NCBI GenBank assembly: GCA_013791955.1
Contig: VMSW01000008.1
Coordinates: 124,001-188,000, forward strand
Direction: 5' to 3'
DNA from: Propionicimonas sp.
GTDB lineage: Bacteria > Actinomycetota > Actinomycetes > Propionibacteriales > Propionibacteriaceae
Length of the DNA stretch: 64,000 nt
A program made the position numbers and the translations under genes. Within the stretch, counting starts at the first letter, position 1. Every line of letters starts with the position of its first letter. Below, one piece after another: positions 42,554 through 49,924 of the stretch. Under the pieces are notes generated by a model. That model had not been told where the DNA came from. It was given only the letters and a program-made list of their open reading frames with translations, and searched no databases.

Positions 42554-44002
42554 ATGGCTACTGAGGTTTCTTTGGCTCCAGTCTCGACCGATAACCGCAA
42601 ACTAAGCGGATCGCTCGGGGTAGGAGGAATCGTGTTCATGGTGGTGGCTGCTGCTGCGCCGCTCACCGTCATTGGCGGCGCCGCGCCGCTCGGCATCCTG
42701 ATCGGCGATGGTGCGGGCTACCCGCTCAACTTCGTCATTTCGGCTGTGATCTTGCTCCTATTCTCGGTCGGATTGGCGGCCATGTCTCGGGCGGTGCCCA
42801 AGCCGGGTGCGTTCTTCACCTACATCGGCTACGGTCTCGGCCGTCCGATGGGTGTCGGTGGCGCCTGGTTGGCGTTGCTCACCTACACCACCGTCCAGCT
42901 GGCCGTGTACGGCTACCTCGGATTCTCGATCAACCTGACCTTGACTACGCTCGGAGCGCCCGACCTGCCGTGGTGGCTGTATTCCCTGGCGATGATCGCC
43001 GTCGTCGGGATCCTCGGTTACCGCGACGTTCACCTCAGCGCCAAGGTGCTTGGGGTCTTCCTGATTGCCGAGGTGGGCGTCACCTTGGCGCTGTCTGGCT
43101 CCATCATGTTCCGCGGCGGCGCTGAAGGCCTGTCCTTGGTTCCCTTCACCATTCCCGCCTGGTCGTCGGGTTCCCCGGGCATCGGCTTGATGATGGCCTT
43201 CGCCGGCTTCATCGGTTTTGAATCCACCGCGATCTTCCGTGATGAGGCCAAGGATCCCGACAAGACCATTCCGCGGGCCACCTACGCCGCGGTGATCGTG
43301 ATCGGCCTGCTCTACAGCTTCGCCTCGTGGGCACTGGTGATGGCCTGGGGTCCGAGCAAGGTGCTGGACGTGGCTGCTGCTGATCCGGGCGGCATGCTGA
43401 TGGCCACCGCCAACGCCTACCTCGGCGTCGTCGGCGCGACCGTGATGCAGGGCCTGCTGCTGACCAGCCTGTTCGCCTGCGTGCTCTCTTTCCACAACGT
43501 GCTCACCCGCTACCAGCACGCCATGGGCAATGTGGGCCTCCTGCCCGCCAAGCTTGGTGTGGTGCACGGCTCGCACGGCTCGCCGGCTTTCTCCTCGCTG
43601 GTGCAGACCGCGACTGCTGCGGCGATCCTGGTCATCCTGGCGGTACTTGGCCTCGACCCGGTAATGCAGGTATTCACCTGGTTCTCCGGCATCACCACCA
43701 TTGCAATCGTGGTGCTGATGGCGCTGACCTCGGTGGCGGTCGTGGCGCACTTCGCCAAGATCAACATTCCGGGCACTGCTTGGTCGACCCGCATCGCTCC
43801 CGGGATCTCGACGCTCGGGCTGATCGCGGTGGCCGGTGTGATCGTCGCCTACTTCCCTGATCTAGTCGGCGGCGGCTGGGGCTTGGCCGGTTCACTGCTG
43901 GCCACGGTGCCGTTGTTCATCGGCATCGGGGTGGTGCAGGGGCTGCGGTTGCGCAAGTCCAAGCCGGAGGTCTACGCCAACGTCATCGATTCGATTTCGT
44001 AA
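42554..44002 (+). CDS. APC-family amine/amino-acid permease
   Basis: About 482 residues and 12 TM helices; the first helix carries VVAAAAPLTVIGGAAPLGILIGDG and helix 6 GLMMAFAGFIGFESTAIFRDEAKDP, typical of APC permeases. It may import the amine oxidised by the upstream operon. Start uncertain: ATG 42554 (MATEVSLAP) or ATG 42530, eight codons earlier; neither has a strong ribosome site and the earlier one is sequestered in the leader stem. Confidence 0.88.
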   Translation: MATEVSLAPVSTDNRKLSGSLGVGGIVFMVVAAAAPLTVIGGAAPLGILIGDGAGYPLNFVISAVILLLFSVGLAAMSRAVPKPGAFFTYIGYGLGRPMGVGGAWLALLTYTTVQLAVYGYLGFSINLTLTTLGAPDLPWWLYSLAMIAVVGILGYRDVHLSAKVLGVFLIAEVGVTLALSGSIMFRGGAEGLSLVPFTIPAWSSGSPGIGLMMAFAGFIGFESTAIFRDEAKDPDKTIPRATYAAVIVIGLLYSFASWALVMAWGPSKVLDVAAADPGGMLMATANAYLGVVGATVMQGLLLTSLFACVLSFHNVLTRYQHAMGNVGLLPAKLGVVHGSHGSPAFSSLVQTATAAAILVILAVLGLDPVMQVFTWFSGITTIAIVVLMALTSVAVVAHFAKINIPGTAWSTRIAPGISTLGLIAVAGVIVAYFPDLVGGGWGLAGSLLATVPLFIGIGVVQGLRLRKSKPEVYANVIDSIS

Positions 44003-44012
44003 GTAACACCAC

Positions 44013-44043
44013 GATGGCGGGGGACGGAAACGCCCCCGCCATC
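44013..44043 (+). terminator. Hairpin terminator after the APC permease
   Basis: GATGGCGGGGG (44013-44023) and CCCCCGCCATC (44033-44043) form an 11-bp stem with a 9-nt loop, 11 nt after the permease stop. Confidence 0.75.
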
Positions 44044-44119
44044 GCTGGCGCCCAAACAGATTTGACTCCCAGCCCCGATCTGGCTGCTAGCCCGGGGCTG
44101 GTCATGGCGGAGGCTTTCA

Positions 44120-44812
44120 ATGAACGTGTTCGTGATCGGCGCGGCCGGCAAGGTGGGCTCCCGGCTCGCTCGGCTACTGACCGAATCCGGGGTGCAGGTG
44201 ACCGGAATGCATCGCAACCTGCTGCAGTTTGAGGACGTAGCCGCGACCGGCGCCACACCGCTGATCGGCGACCTCATCACCGATCAGGTCGCGAAGCTGG
44301 CCAGTTGGATGACCGGCCATGATGCGGTGGTCTTCACTGCTGGCGCCCACGGCACCGGCATCGACCAGACCTCGCTGATTGACGGACGTGGCCTGGAGAA
44401 GGCCGCCGCGGCTGCTCAGTCCGCCGGGGTACCGCGCTTCGTCCTGGTTTCGGCGCTACCGGAGGCCGGCCGAGACGCGGAGCGTGGTGAGCGTTTCGAG
44501 CACTACCTGAAGGTGAAGAAGGCCACCGAGGTGCATCTGATCGGCACCGACTTGGATTGGCTGATCCTGCGCCCAGGGTCGTTGCACGATGAGCCCGGTA
44601 GCGGCCTGGTTGCCGCTGGGCCAGCCGTGCTGGACGCTGCCACCAGTAGGGACAATGTGGCGGCTTTCATCGCCGCAGTGCTGGCTGAGCCACTGCTCTC
44701 AAGGGAAATCATCGAACTCACCGATGGTGAGGCTTCGGTGGCCGACGCGGTGGCCGGGTTGACTCCCGGTGGCCGCGATGGTGAGGCTGGGCGCCGGCTA
44801 CTTATCGCCTGA
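44120..44812 (+). CDS. NAD(P)-binding atypical SDR protein
   Basis: A 230-residue Rossmann protein: VFVIGAAGKVGSRLARLL (3-20), GDLITDQ, DAVVFTAGAHG and RFVLVSAL. The atypical SDR/NmrA-like family includes flavin reductases and redox sensors; the catalytic Tyr-Lys of classical SDRs is not obvious (HYLKVKKATE may hold Tyr-Lys). Function unknown. GGCGGAGG precedes ATG. Its 3' end overlaps rnhA tail to tail by 15 bp. Confidence 0.82.
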   Translation: MNVFVIGAAGKVGSRLARLLTESGVQVTGMHRNLLQFEDVAATGATPLIGDLITDQVAKLASWMTGHDAVVFTAGAHGTGIDQTSLIDGRGLEKAAAAAQSAGVPRFVLVSALPEAGRDAERGERFEHYLKVKKATEVHLIGTDLDWLILRPGSLHDEPGSGLVAAGPAVLDAATSRDNVAAFIAAVLAEPLLSREIIELTDGEASVADAVAGLTPGGRDGEAGRRLLIA

Positions 44813-45247
44813 GCCGTCGCGAATCCGTTCGGCGGCCGTCCGGGCCAGGGTGTCGACCTGTTCGTTGAGCGGATGCCCCGAATGACCCTTCACGTGCTCC
44901 CAGCGGATGTCGCGGCCCTCAAGGCGCTCGGCGATCAGCTCGATGGCTTCGCGATTCAGCACCGGCTTCTTGGCTGCGGTCAGCCACCCTCTGGCCCGCC
45001 AGCTGCGCAGCCACTTGGTGAAGATGTTGATCACATACATGCTGTCGGCCAGGATCAGCAGGGGAGTGTCGCTCGGGTAGGCGCCCAGCATTTCGTAGAC
45101 CGCCCGCAGTTCCATCAGATTGTTGGTGGTGCCGGCATGCCCGCCGCTGCCGTGGCGGCCGTCCTCGCTGGCCCAAGCCCAGCCGCCAGGGCCGGGGTTG
45201 GTCAGACAAGAGCCGTCGGTGGCCACGGTGACCCGCTTAGTAGTCAT
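44798..45247 (-). CDS. rnhA: Ribonuclease HI
   Basis: A 149-residue RNase HI with active-site Asp11 (ATDGSC), Glu46 (NLMELRA), Asp68 (ILADSMYV) and Asp132 (NEQVDTLAR), and the catalytic-loop His122 (VKGHSGHP). It cuts RNA in RNA-DNA hybrids. ATG 45247 lies 5 bp after the stop of the protease-like gene upstream on the same strand, so they may be cotranscribed. Confidence 0.95.
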   Translation of the reverse strand: MTTKRVTVATDGSCLTNPGPGGWAWASEDGRHGSGGHAGTTNNLMELRAVYEMLGAYPSDTPLLILADSMYVINIFTKWLRSWRARGWLTAAKKPVLNREAIELIAERLEGRDIRWEHVKGHSGHPLNEQVDTLARTAAERIRDGSGDK

Positions 45248-45252
45248 CGCGG

Positions 45253-46329
45253 CTAGGGGGTTGGTTGTTCGGTCAGCGTGATGGTGGCCTGGTGGGCCTG
45301 GCCGTCGCGGAGGTAAGCCACTGACACCTGATCGCCGACCTTCGCGGTCAGCAACAGCCGGGAGTAGCTCGCGCTGGTCGCGGTCTGGCCGTCCAAGGAG
45401 GTGATCAGATCGCCAGCCATCAACCCCGCGGTGGTCGCCGGCGAGCCGGTGGCTGCGGTCTGGATGAACAGCCCGGGCTGGCCATCGTGGCGGACGGCAA
45501 TATCGGCGCTGACCTGGGCGACGCTCAGGCCGGTCCACGGGTGGGTGGCCGTGCCGTTGGCGAGCAGCTCCTGGCTGACCCGGCGCGCGATCGTGGCCGG
45601 GATGGCATAGCCGAGATCGCGGCTCCAGCTGGCCGTATCCGCCTTTGGTGGGATGGGCACGGCGGTGCTCAGCCCAATCAGCTGGCCATCGCAAGAGACC
45701 AGAGCCCCGCCGGTGAGTGGATCGCTGATCGGGGTGTCGAGCTGGAGCGAGTCTTGGAGGATGGTGACTCCGCCGCCAGTTTTGGCCGCAGCCACGTTCT
45801 GGTTGACGGCACTGATGAGGCCGCTAGTGAGGGTGGAACGCTGGTTCAGTGGGGAGCCAAGGGCCACCACCGGTTGGCCCACCTTGACCACTTCGCCCCA
45901 CGCCAATGGCAGAGCTGGCAGCTGCACCCGGTCGACCTTGAGCACCGCGAGGTCGCTGACCGGGTCGGTACCGACGAGTTTTGCTGTCAACTGTTCGCCG
46001 CTGGGCAGCTGAACCGAAAGCGAGCTCGGGGTGCCGGCGCCAAGTTGGTGGGCGTTGGTGAGAATGACGCCGTCGGCCTGAACAATCACGCCGTTGCCTA
46101 CCGGGGACGCGTTACCGGTGGCGGTTACGGTCACCAACGAGGGCTGCACTTTGACCGCGAGTCGTTGGGGGTCACAGGAGCCGGGCTGATCTCCAAGTTC
46201 CTTGTAGGCCACGGCGCCGAGCACCCCGGACGCCAGGCCGATCACCGTCGCGCCAGCAATCAGGGGCAGCCATCCTCGGATGCTGCTGGGTGCGGTGGGC
46301 TGGCTCAACGATTTCTCCTGCTCGTTCAC
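45253..46329 (-). CDS. HtrA-like trypsin-fold/PDZ protein lacking the serine nucleophile
   Basis: A 358-residue membrane-anchored protein: cytoplasmic leader, TM at about 20-42, trypsin-like domain (55-235) and one PDZ domain (260-350). His94 (TNAHQLG) and Asp126 (SDLAVLKV) match HtrA, but the nucleophile motif reads ISDPLTGGALV where HtrA has INPGNSGGALV, so Thr206 replaces Ser and the oxyanion-loop Gly-Asn is Pro-Leu. It is probably inactive as a protease or very altered. GTG 46329 overlaps the upstream EamA stop (GTGA). Confidence 0.85.
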   Translation of the reverse strand: MNEQEKSLSQPTAPSSIRGWLPLIAGATVIGLASGVLGAVAYKELGDQPGSCDPQRLAVKVQPSLVTVTATGNASPVGNGVIVQADGVILTNAHQLGAGTPSSLSVQLPSGEQLTAKLVGTDPVSDLAVLKVDRVQLPALPLAWGEVVKVGQPVVALGSPLNQRSTLTSGLISAVNQNVAAAKTGGGVTILQDSLQLDTPISDPLTGGALVSCDGQLIGLSTAVPIPPKADTASWSRDLGYAIPATIARRVSQELLANGTATHPWTGLSVAQVSADIAVRHDGQPGLFIQTAATGSPATTAGLMAGDLITSLDGQTATSASYSRLLLTAKVGDQVSVAYLRDGQAHQATITLTEQPTP

Positions 46330-47312
46330 GTCCGGAATGCCCCGGCCTGACCACCATCATTGTGGTCCAACGTGGCAAGCTCTGGTTCGACGATCGGTGG
46401 GTCGGCCGAATCCGCGGACGCCGCAGCGTGGTTGCCGCTGCTGGCCCACTCGGCAAAGGCCACTGCGGCGATGATGGCGGCACAGGCAATCAGCTGTAGC
46501 AACGTCAAGGATTCCCCAAGTGCCAGCCAGCCGGCTAACACAGCGACGGCAGGAATGGCGTTGATGGCCATCGCTGCCGAGGCGGCCGGCAGTAACCGAA
46601 GCGCGGAGTTGTACAACCCGAAGGCGACCAGCCCGGGGAACACGCCCAGGTAGGCGAGCTGCAGCCACGTTTCGGTCGGCAGCGCGGCCCAGTGAATCGG
46701 CTCACCCAATAGGGCCAGTGGAGCGAAGAAGACCGCACCAGTGGCGGCCTGCAGTCCGGCTAGGAACCAGGGGTGGTAGCGCGAGCTGAGCAGCTTGATG
46801 GTGATAGTGGAACCGGCTGCGGTGACCATTGCGGCCAGTTCAAGTAGGTTGCCCAGCCAAGGTGCTGGGGCGCTCTCCTGGGTGGTGCCGCCGAAGGCCA
46901 GCACTGCCACCATCGCGATCGACACCGCGATGCCGAGGCCCTGTTGCCAGCTCAGCCGTTCGCGCAGGAACAGCCACGCGCCCACTGCCACGATCAGCGG
47001 CGCGATGGCTGAGACCACCCCAGCCTGGCTGGAGGTGGTGAACACCATCGCGAAGCCCTCCAGCGTGAAATAGGCGCTGGGAATGAACGCCATGCTGGCT
47101 GCCAGCAGCTTCCAGTCGCCCGGGCGGTAGTCAGGACGGGGGAGTCGGTGCCAAAACGGCAGGAAGACCGCCGAGGCCACCACCATCCGCAGCCAGATGA
47201 CCGCCATCGGCGGCAGCATGGCATAGGCACCCTTGGTGGCGGTGAAGCTGGTGCCCCAGAAGATCACCGTGCCGATCAGGTAGAAGATCGGCAGTAGGCG
47301 CTGCTTGGTCAT
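46326..47312 (-). CDS. EamA/DMT-family transporter
   Basis: A 328-residue protein with ten TM helices in two EamA repeats (GTVIFWGTSFTATKGAYA; AGSTITIKLLSSRYHPW). A hydrophilic C-terminal tail of about 40 residues is extra. Metabolite exporter of unknown substrate. It begins a minus-strand operon with the HtrA-like gene and perhaps rnhA. Confidence 0.87.
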   Translation of the reverse strand: MTKQRLLPIFYLIGTVIFWGTSFTATKGAYAMLPPMAVIWLRMVVASAVFLPFWHRLPRPDYRPGDWKLLAASMAFIPSAYFTLEGFAMVFTTSSQAGVVSAIAPLIVAVGAWLFLRERLSWQQGLGIAVSIAMVAVLAFGGTTQESAPAPWLGNLLELAAMVTAAGSTITIKLLSSRYHPWFLAGLQAATGAVFFAPLALLGEPIHWAALPTETWLQLAYLGVFPGLVAFGLYNSALRLLPAASAAMAINAIPAVAVLAGWLALGESLTLLQLIACAAIIAAVAFAEWASSGNHAAASADSADPPIVEPELATLDHNDGGQAGAFRT

Positions 47313-47461
47313 TTGCGGGCTTTCCGTTGCGCCCCTGGCGGGCGCGACGCCCCATTATGCCGCCTACTGCGGTTGGTCGCTGTTGCCCCCGGCTGCCCTA
47401 CGCGGCAGTGGTGGTGGCGTCGCCTAGACTCGCAATGGCCTCGCTCAAGACAAGGAAAAAG

Positions 47462-49204
47462 ATGATTCGACCTGTGCGCCGGCGGCGATTCGTGTTTCAG
47501 GTGGCAGCGGCCACCGCGTTGGCGGTAGGGCTGAGTGCCTGCGCCAGTGCTGATCCGATCACGCCCGGCAGTCGCCCGAATCAACCGACCGCTTCGACGA
47601 CGCCAACCCATAGTTCCCAGACTGATCCGGCGAAGCTGGCCGTGGATCTGCACAGTCTGCCCGGCTGGACCGATCCGGTCAGTGATGGCGCCGGGACGTT
47701 CAGCCGCTCGATTCTTGACGATGGCGGTAAGGCCACCTGGAAGGTGCTCGACGGCGCCAACAAAGTGGTCGACTACTCCGGGTCTGGCCCGGTCGCTTTC
47801 GGTGATTCCTCGGTCTATACCAAGGTGCCAGGTGTGTTGACCTTCCGCGGCAACAACTACCGCGACGCGCCCACCTACGGCACGGCAGACATCAAGGACA
47901 AGAAGCTGCAGGTCGTGTGGGCTCGGGCCACCGGTGACGTCTACACCGAGAAGTCCCACTGGGCCGGAGCCGGTTGGACCGGCCAGCCACTGTTGGTGAA
48001 CTGGCCCAAGGCCACTAAGCAGGCGATGGGCCTGAGCCAGGCGCAGATCGATGATGCGAGCTTCGTCGAGGTGGTTTACCCGGTTGTTGACGGGAAGGTC
48101 TACCGCCTCGATCTGGCTAGCGGCACCGACACCAAGGCGCCAATTGAGACTGGCTTCGGCTTCAAAGGCACCGGCTCGATCGATCCGCGCGGCTACCCAT
48201 TGCTGTATGCCGGCATGGGTCTGGACGAGAACGGTTCCAAACTGGGGGAGTGGCGCTACCGGATCTTCGACCTCATTCAGAACAAGGAGGTGTCGGGCTG
48301 GAGCGGCTCCGATCCCGGCGCCCCGCGTAACTGGGGTGCCTTCGATTCCTCCGCGCTGGTCAACGCGGCCACCGACACCCTGATCGAGCCTGGCGAGAAC
48401 GGCCTGATCTACAAGGTGAAGTTGAACACCAAGTTCGACGCGCAGGCCAAGACCGTCAGCGTGAACCCGGAGTTCCACAAGCTCGACTACAACACTCCGG
48501 TCTCCTCCCGGCACGGCATCGAGAGCTCGGCGGCGGCTTGGCGCAATCTGATGTACGCCGGCGACAACGACGGCAACATCGTCTGTTGGGACGCCACCAC
48601 CTTGCAGGTGGTCTGGGTGCGACCCACTGGCGACGACACTGACGCCACCATCGTGTTGGAAACCAGCGGCGGCGTCCCCTACCTCTACACCGGCAACGAG
48701 ATGGACAAGCGGGGCGAAGGCGCCGATGGGGCGAAGTCCGGCCCGGTCACCATTCAGAAGCTGGACGCGCGCACCGGCAAGCAGGTGTGGAGCTACTCGA
48801 TCGACGCGGTCTACAACGAGGCGGTCAACGGCGGCCTGATGGCCACCCCGGTGCTGGGCACCGGCGAAGTCTCCGATCTGGTCTTCTTCAACATTGCCAA
48901 GACCGGATCGGATAAGCGCGGCACGCTGGTGGCGCTGAACAAGGAATCTGGGACCGTCGCGTGGGAACGGAAGCTGGCCAGCTTCGGTTGGAGTTCTCCA
49001 GTGCTGGTCACCGGTGACGACGGCCACACCTACGGCATTGTGGGTGATTCCAGCGGGCTGTTGCACCTGTTCGATCCGAACAAGGGAGTGGACTTCTCCA
49101 CCTTGCAGCTGTCAAAGAACATCGAGGCCACCCCGGCGGTGTACGGAAACATGCTGGTGGTTGGCACCTACGCCAAGCTCCTCTACGGGATTCGGATCAG
49201 CTGA
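47462..49204 (+). CDS. PQQ-like beta-propeller lipoprotein
   Basis: A 580-residue protein: basic leader and lipobox VGLSACAS (Cys27), a Ser/Thr/Pro linker, then repeated propeller blades (NLMYAGDNDGNIVCWDATTLQVVW; TIQKLDARTGKQVWSYS; GTLVALNKESGTVAWERKL; GLLHLFDPNKGVDFS). No PQQ ligands can be assigned, so a scaffold or assembly role outside the membrane is as likely as enzymatic activity. ATG 47462 has AAGGAA upstream and a -10-like TAGACT at 47425-47430. Confidence 0.85.
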   Translation: MIRPVRRRRFVFQVAAATALAVGLSACASADPITPGSRPNQPTASTTPTHSSQTDPAKLAVDLHSLPGWTDPVSDGAGTFSRSILDDGGKATWKVLDGANKVVDYSGSGPVAFGDSSVYTKVPGVLTFRGNNYRDAPTYGTADIKDKKLQVVWARATGDVYTEKSHWAGAGWTGQPLLVNWPKATKQAMGLSQAQIDDASFVEVVYPVVDGKVYRLDLASGTDTKAPIETGFGFKGTGSIDPRGYPLLYAGMGLDENGSKLGEWRYRIFDLIQNKEVSGWSGSDPGAPRNWGAFDSSALVNAATDTLIEPGENGLIYKVKLNTKFDAQAKTVSVNPEFHKLDYNTPVSSRHGIESSAAAWRNLMYAGDNDGNIVCWDATTLQVVWVRPTGDDTDATIVLETSGGVPYLYTGNEMDKRGEGADGAKSGPVTIQKLDARTGKQVWSYSIDAVYNEAVNGGLMATPVLGTGEVSDLVFFNIAKTGSDKRGTLVALNKESGTVAWERKLASFGWSSPVLVTGDDGHTYGIVGDSSGLLHLFDPNKGVDFSTLQLSKNIEATPAVYGNMLVVGTYAKLLYGIRIS

Positions 49205-49275
49205 AAGCAAGGTAGTCCGAAGCTGGCTGGGCGAGTCGAGACCTCAGGTTTGGCGCGGCGTACGACTATTGGACT

Positions 49276-49920
49276 GTGACACGTATTGCACCTAGTGGCC
49301 TGCCCAAATCGGGCCCTGGCCGGGCGGTGACGCCCGCGCCGAACAAATCGTTGCGCGCCTTGGGATTCGGCGCAGCGTTGGCGGCTTCGCTGTTGACACT
49401 GACCGGCTGCGGGCTCCTCGACTGGGGAGCCCAGTTCGCCCCAACTCCAGCGCCGTACAGCCCGCACCAATCACCCAGCGCGATCGCCCCGACTCCGTCG
49501 CCCACGCCGACCCCGAGCCCGTCTTCGGTGCCGATGAAAGCGACCGGTTCGCTGATGCTGCACGCCAACCCAGTCACCGAAAAGCTCACCGGCACCTGCA
49601 CGCTGGGGGAGCCCGCGACGATCGTCCTTGCCGATCACCAGAATGACTTCTTCACCACCGTGGACATGACCGTGGTGATCAGCCCCGCCAGCCTCGAGGT
49701 GGTCTCAGTAGCAGTGCTCCTGGGGGAGGACGCTGAAGAGGGCACTCACGACATGTCATTTTCATCGGAGGTGCCGATTGCCGGAACCTCAGCCGCGCTG
49801 ACGGGCTCTGGCCCTGACTACCGGGTGACCGGAGTGGTGCAGGACCGCGAGACCCGCCACAACAAGACGACCACGACGCTGATTCCGTTCACCATTAACG
49901 CCAACTGCAAGTCGTCCTGA
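49276..49920 (+). CDS. Lipoprotein of unknown function
   Basis: A 214-residue protein: N-terminal leader of unusual length before a hydrophobic stretch and lipobox LTLTGCG (Cys45), a Pro/Thr/Ser linker (PTPSPTPTPSPSS), then a beta-rich domain of about 120 residues ending NANCKSS; its two cysteines (GTCTLGE and NANCKSS) may form a disulfide. GTG start at 49276. No family recognised. Confidence 0.7.
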   Translation: MTRIAPSGLPKSGPGRAVTPAPNKSLRALGFGAALAASLLTLTGCGLLDWGAQFAPTPAPYSPHQSPSAIAPTPSPTPTPSPSSVPMKATGSLMLHANPVTEKLTGTCTLGEPATIVLADHQNDFFTTVDMTVVISPASLEVVSVAVLLGEDAEEGTHDMSFSSEVPIAGTSAALTGSGPDYRVTGVVQDRETRHNKTTTTLIPFTINANCKSS

Positions 49921-49924
49921 CCGC

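Noticed and set aside
47309-49066. A 585-codon minus-strand open frame
   Set aside because: Antisense to the propeller lipoprotein gene, which has a lipobox and repeats; the shadow has biased composition only.
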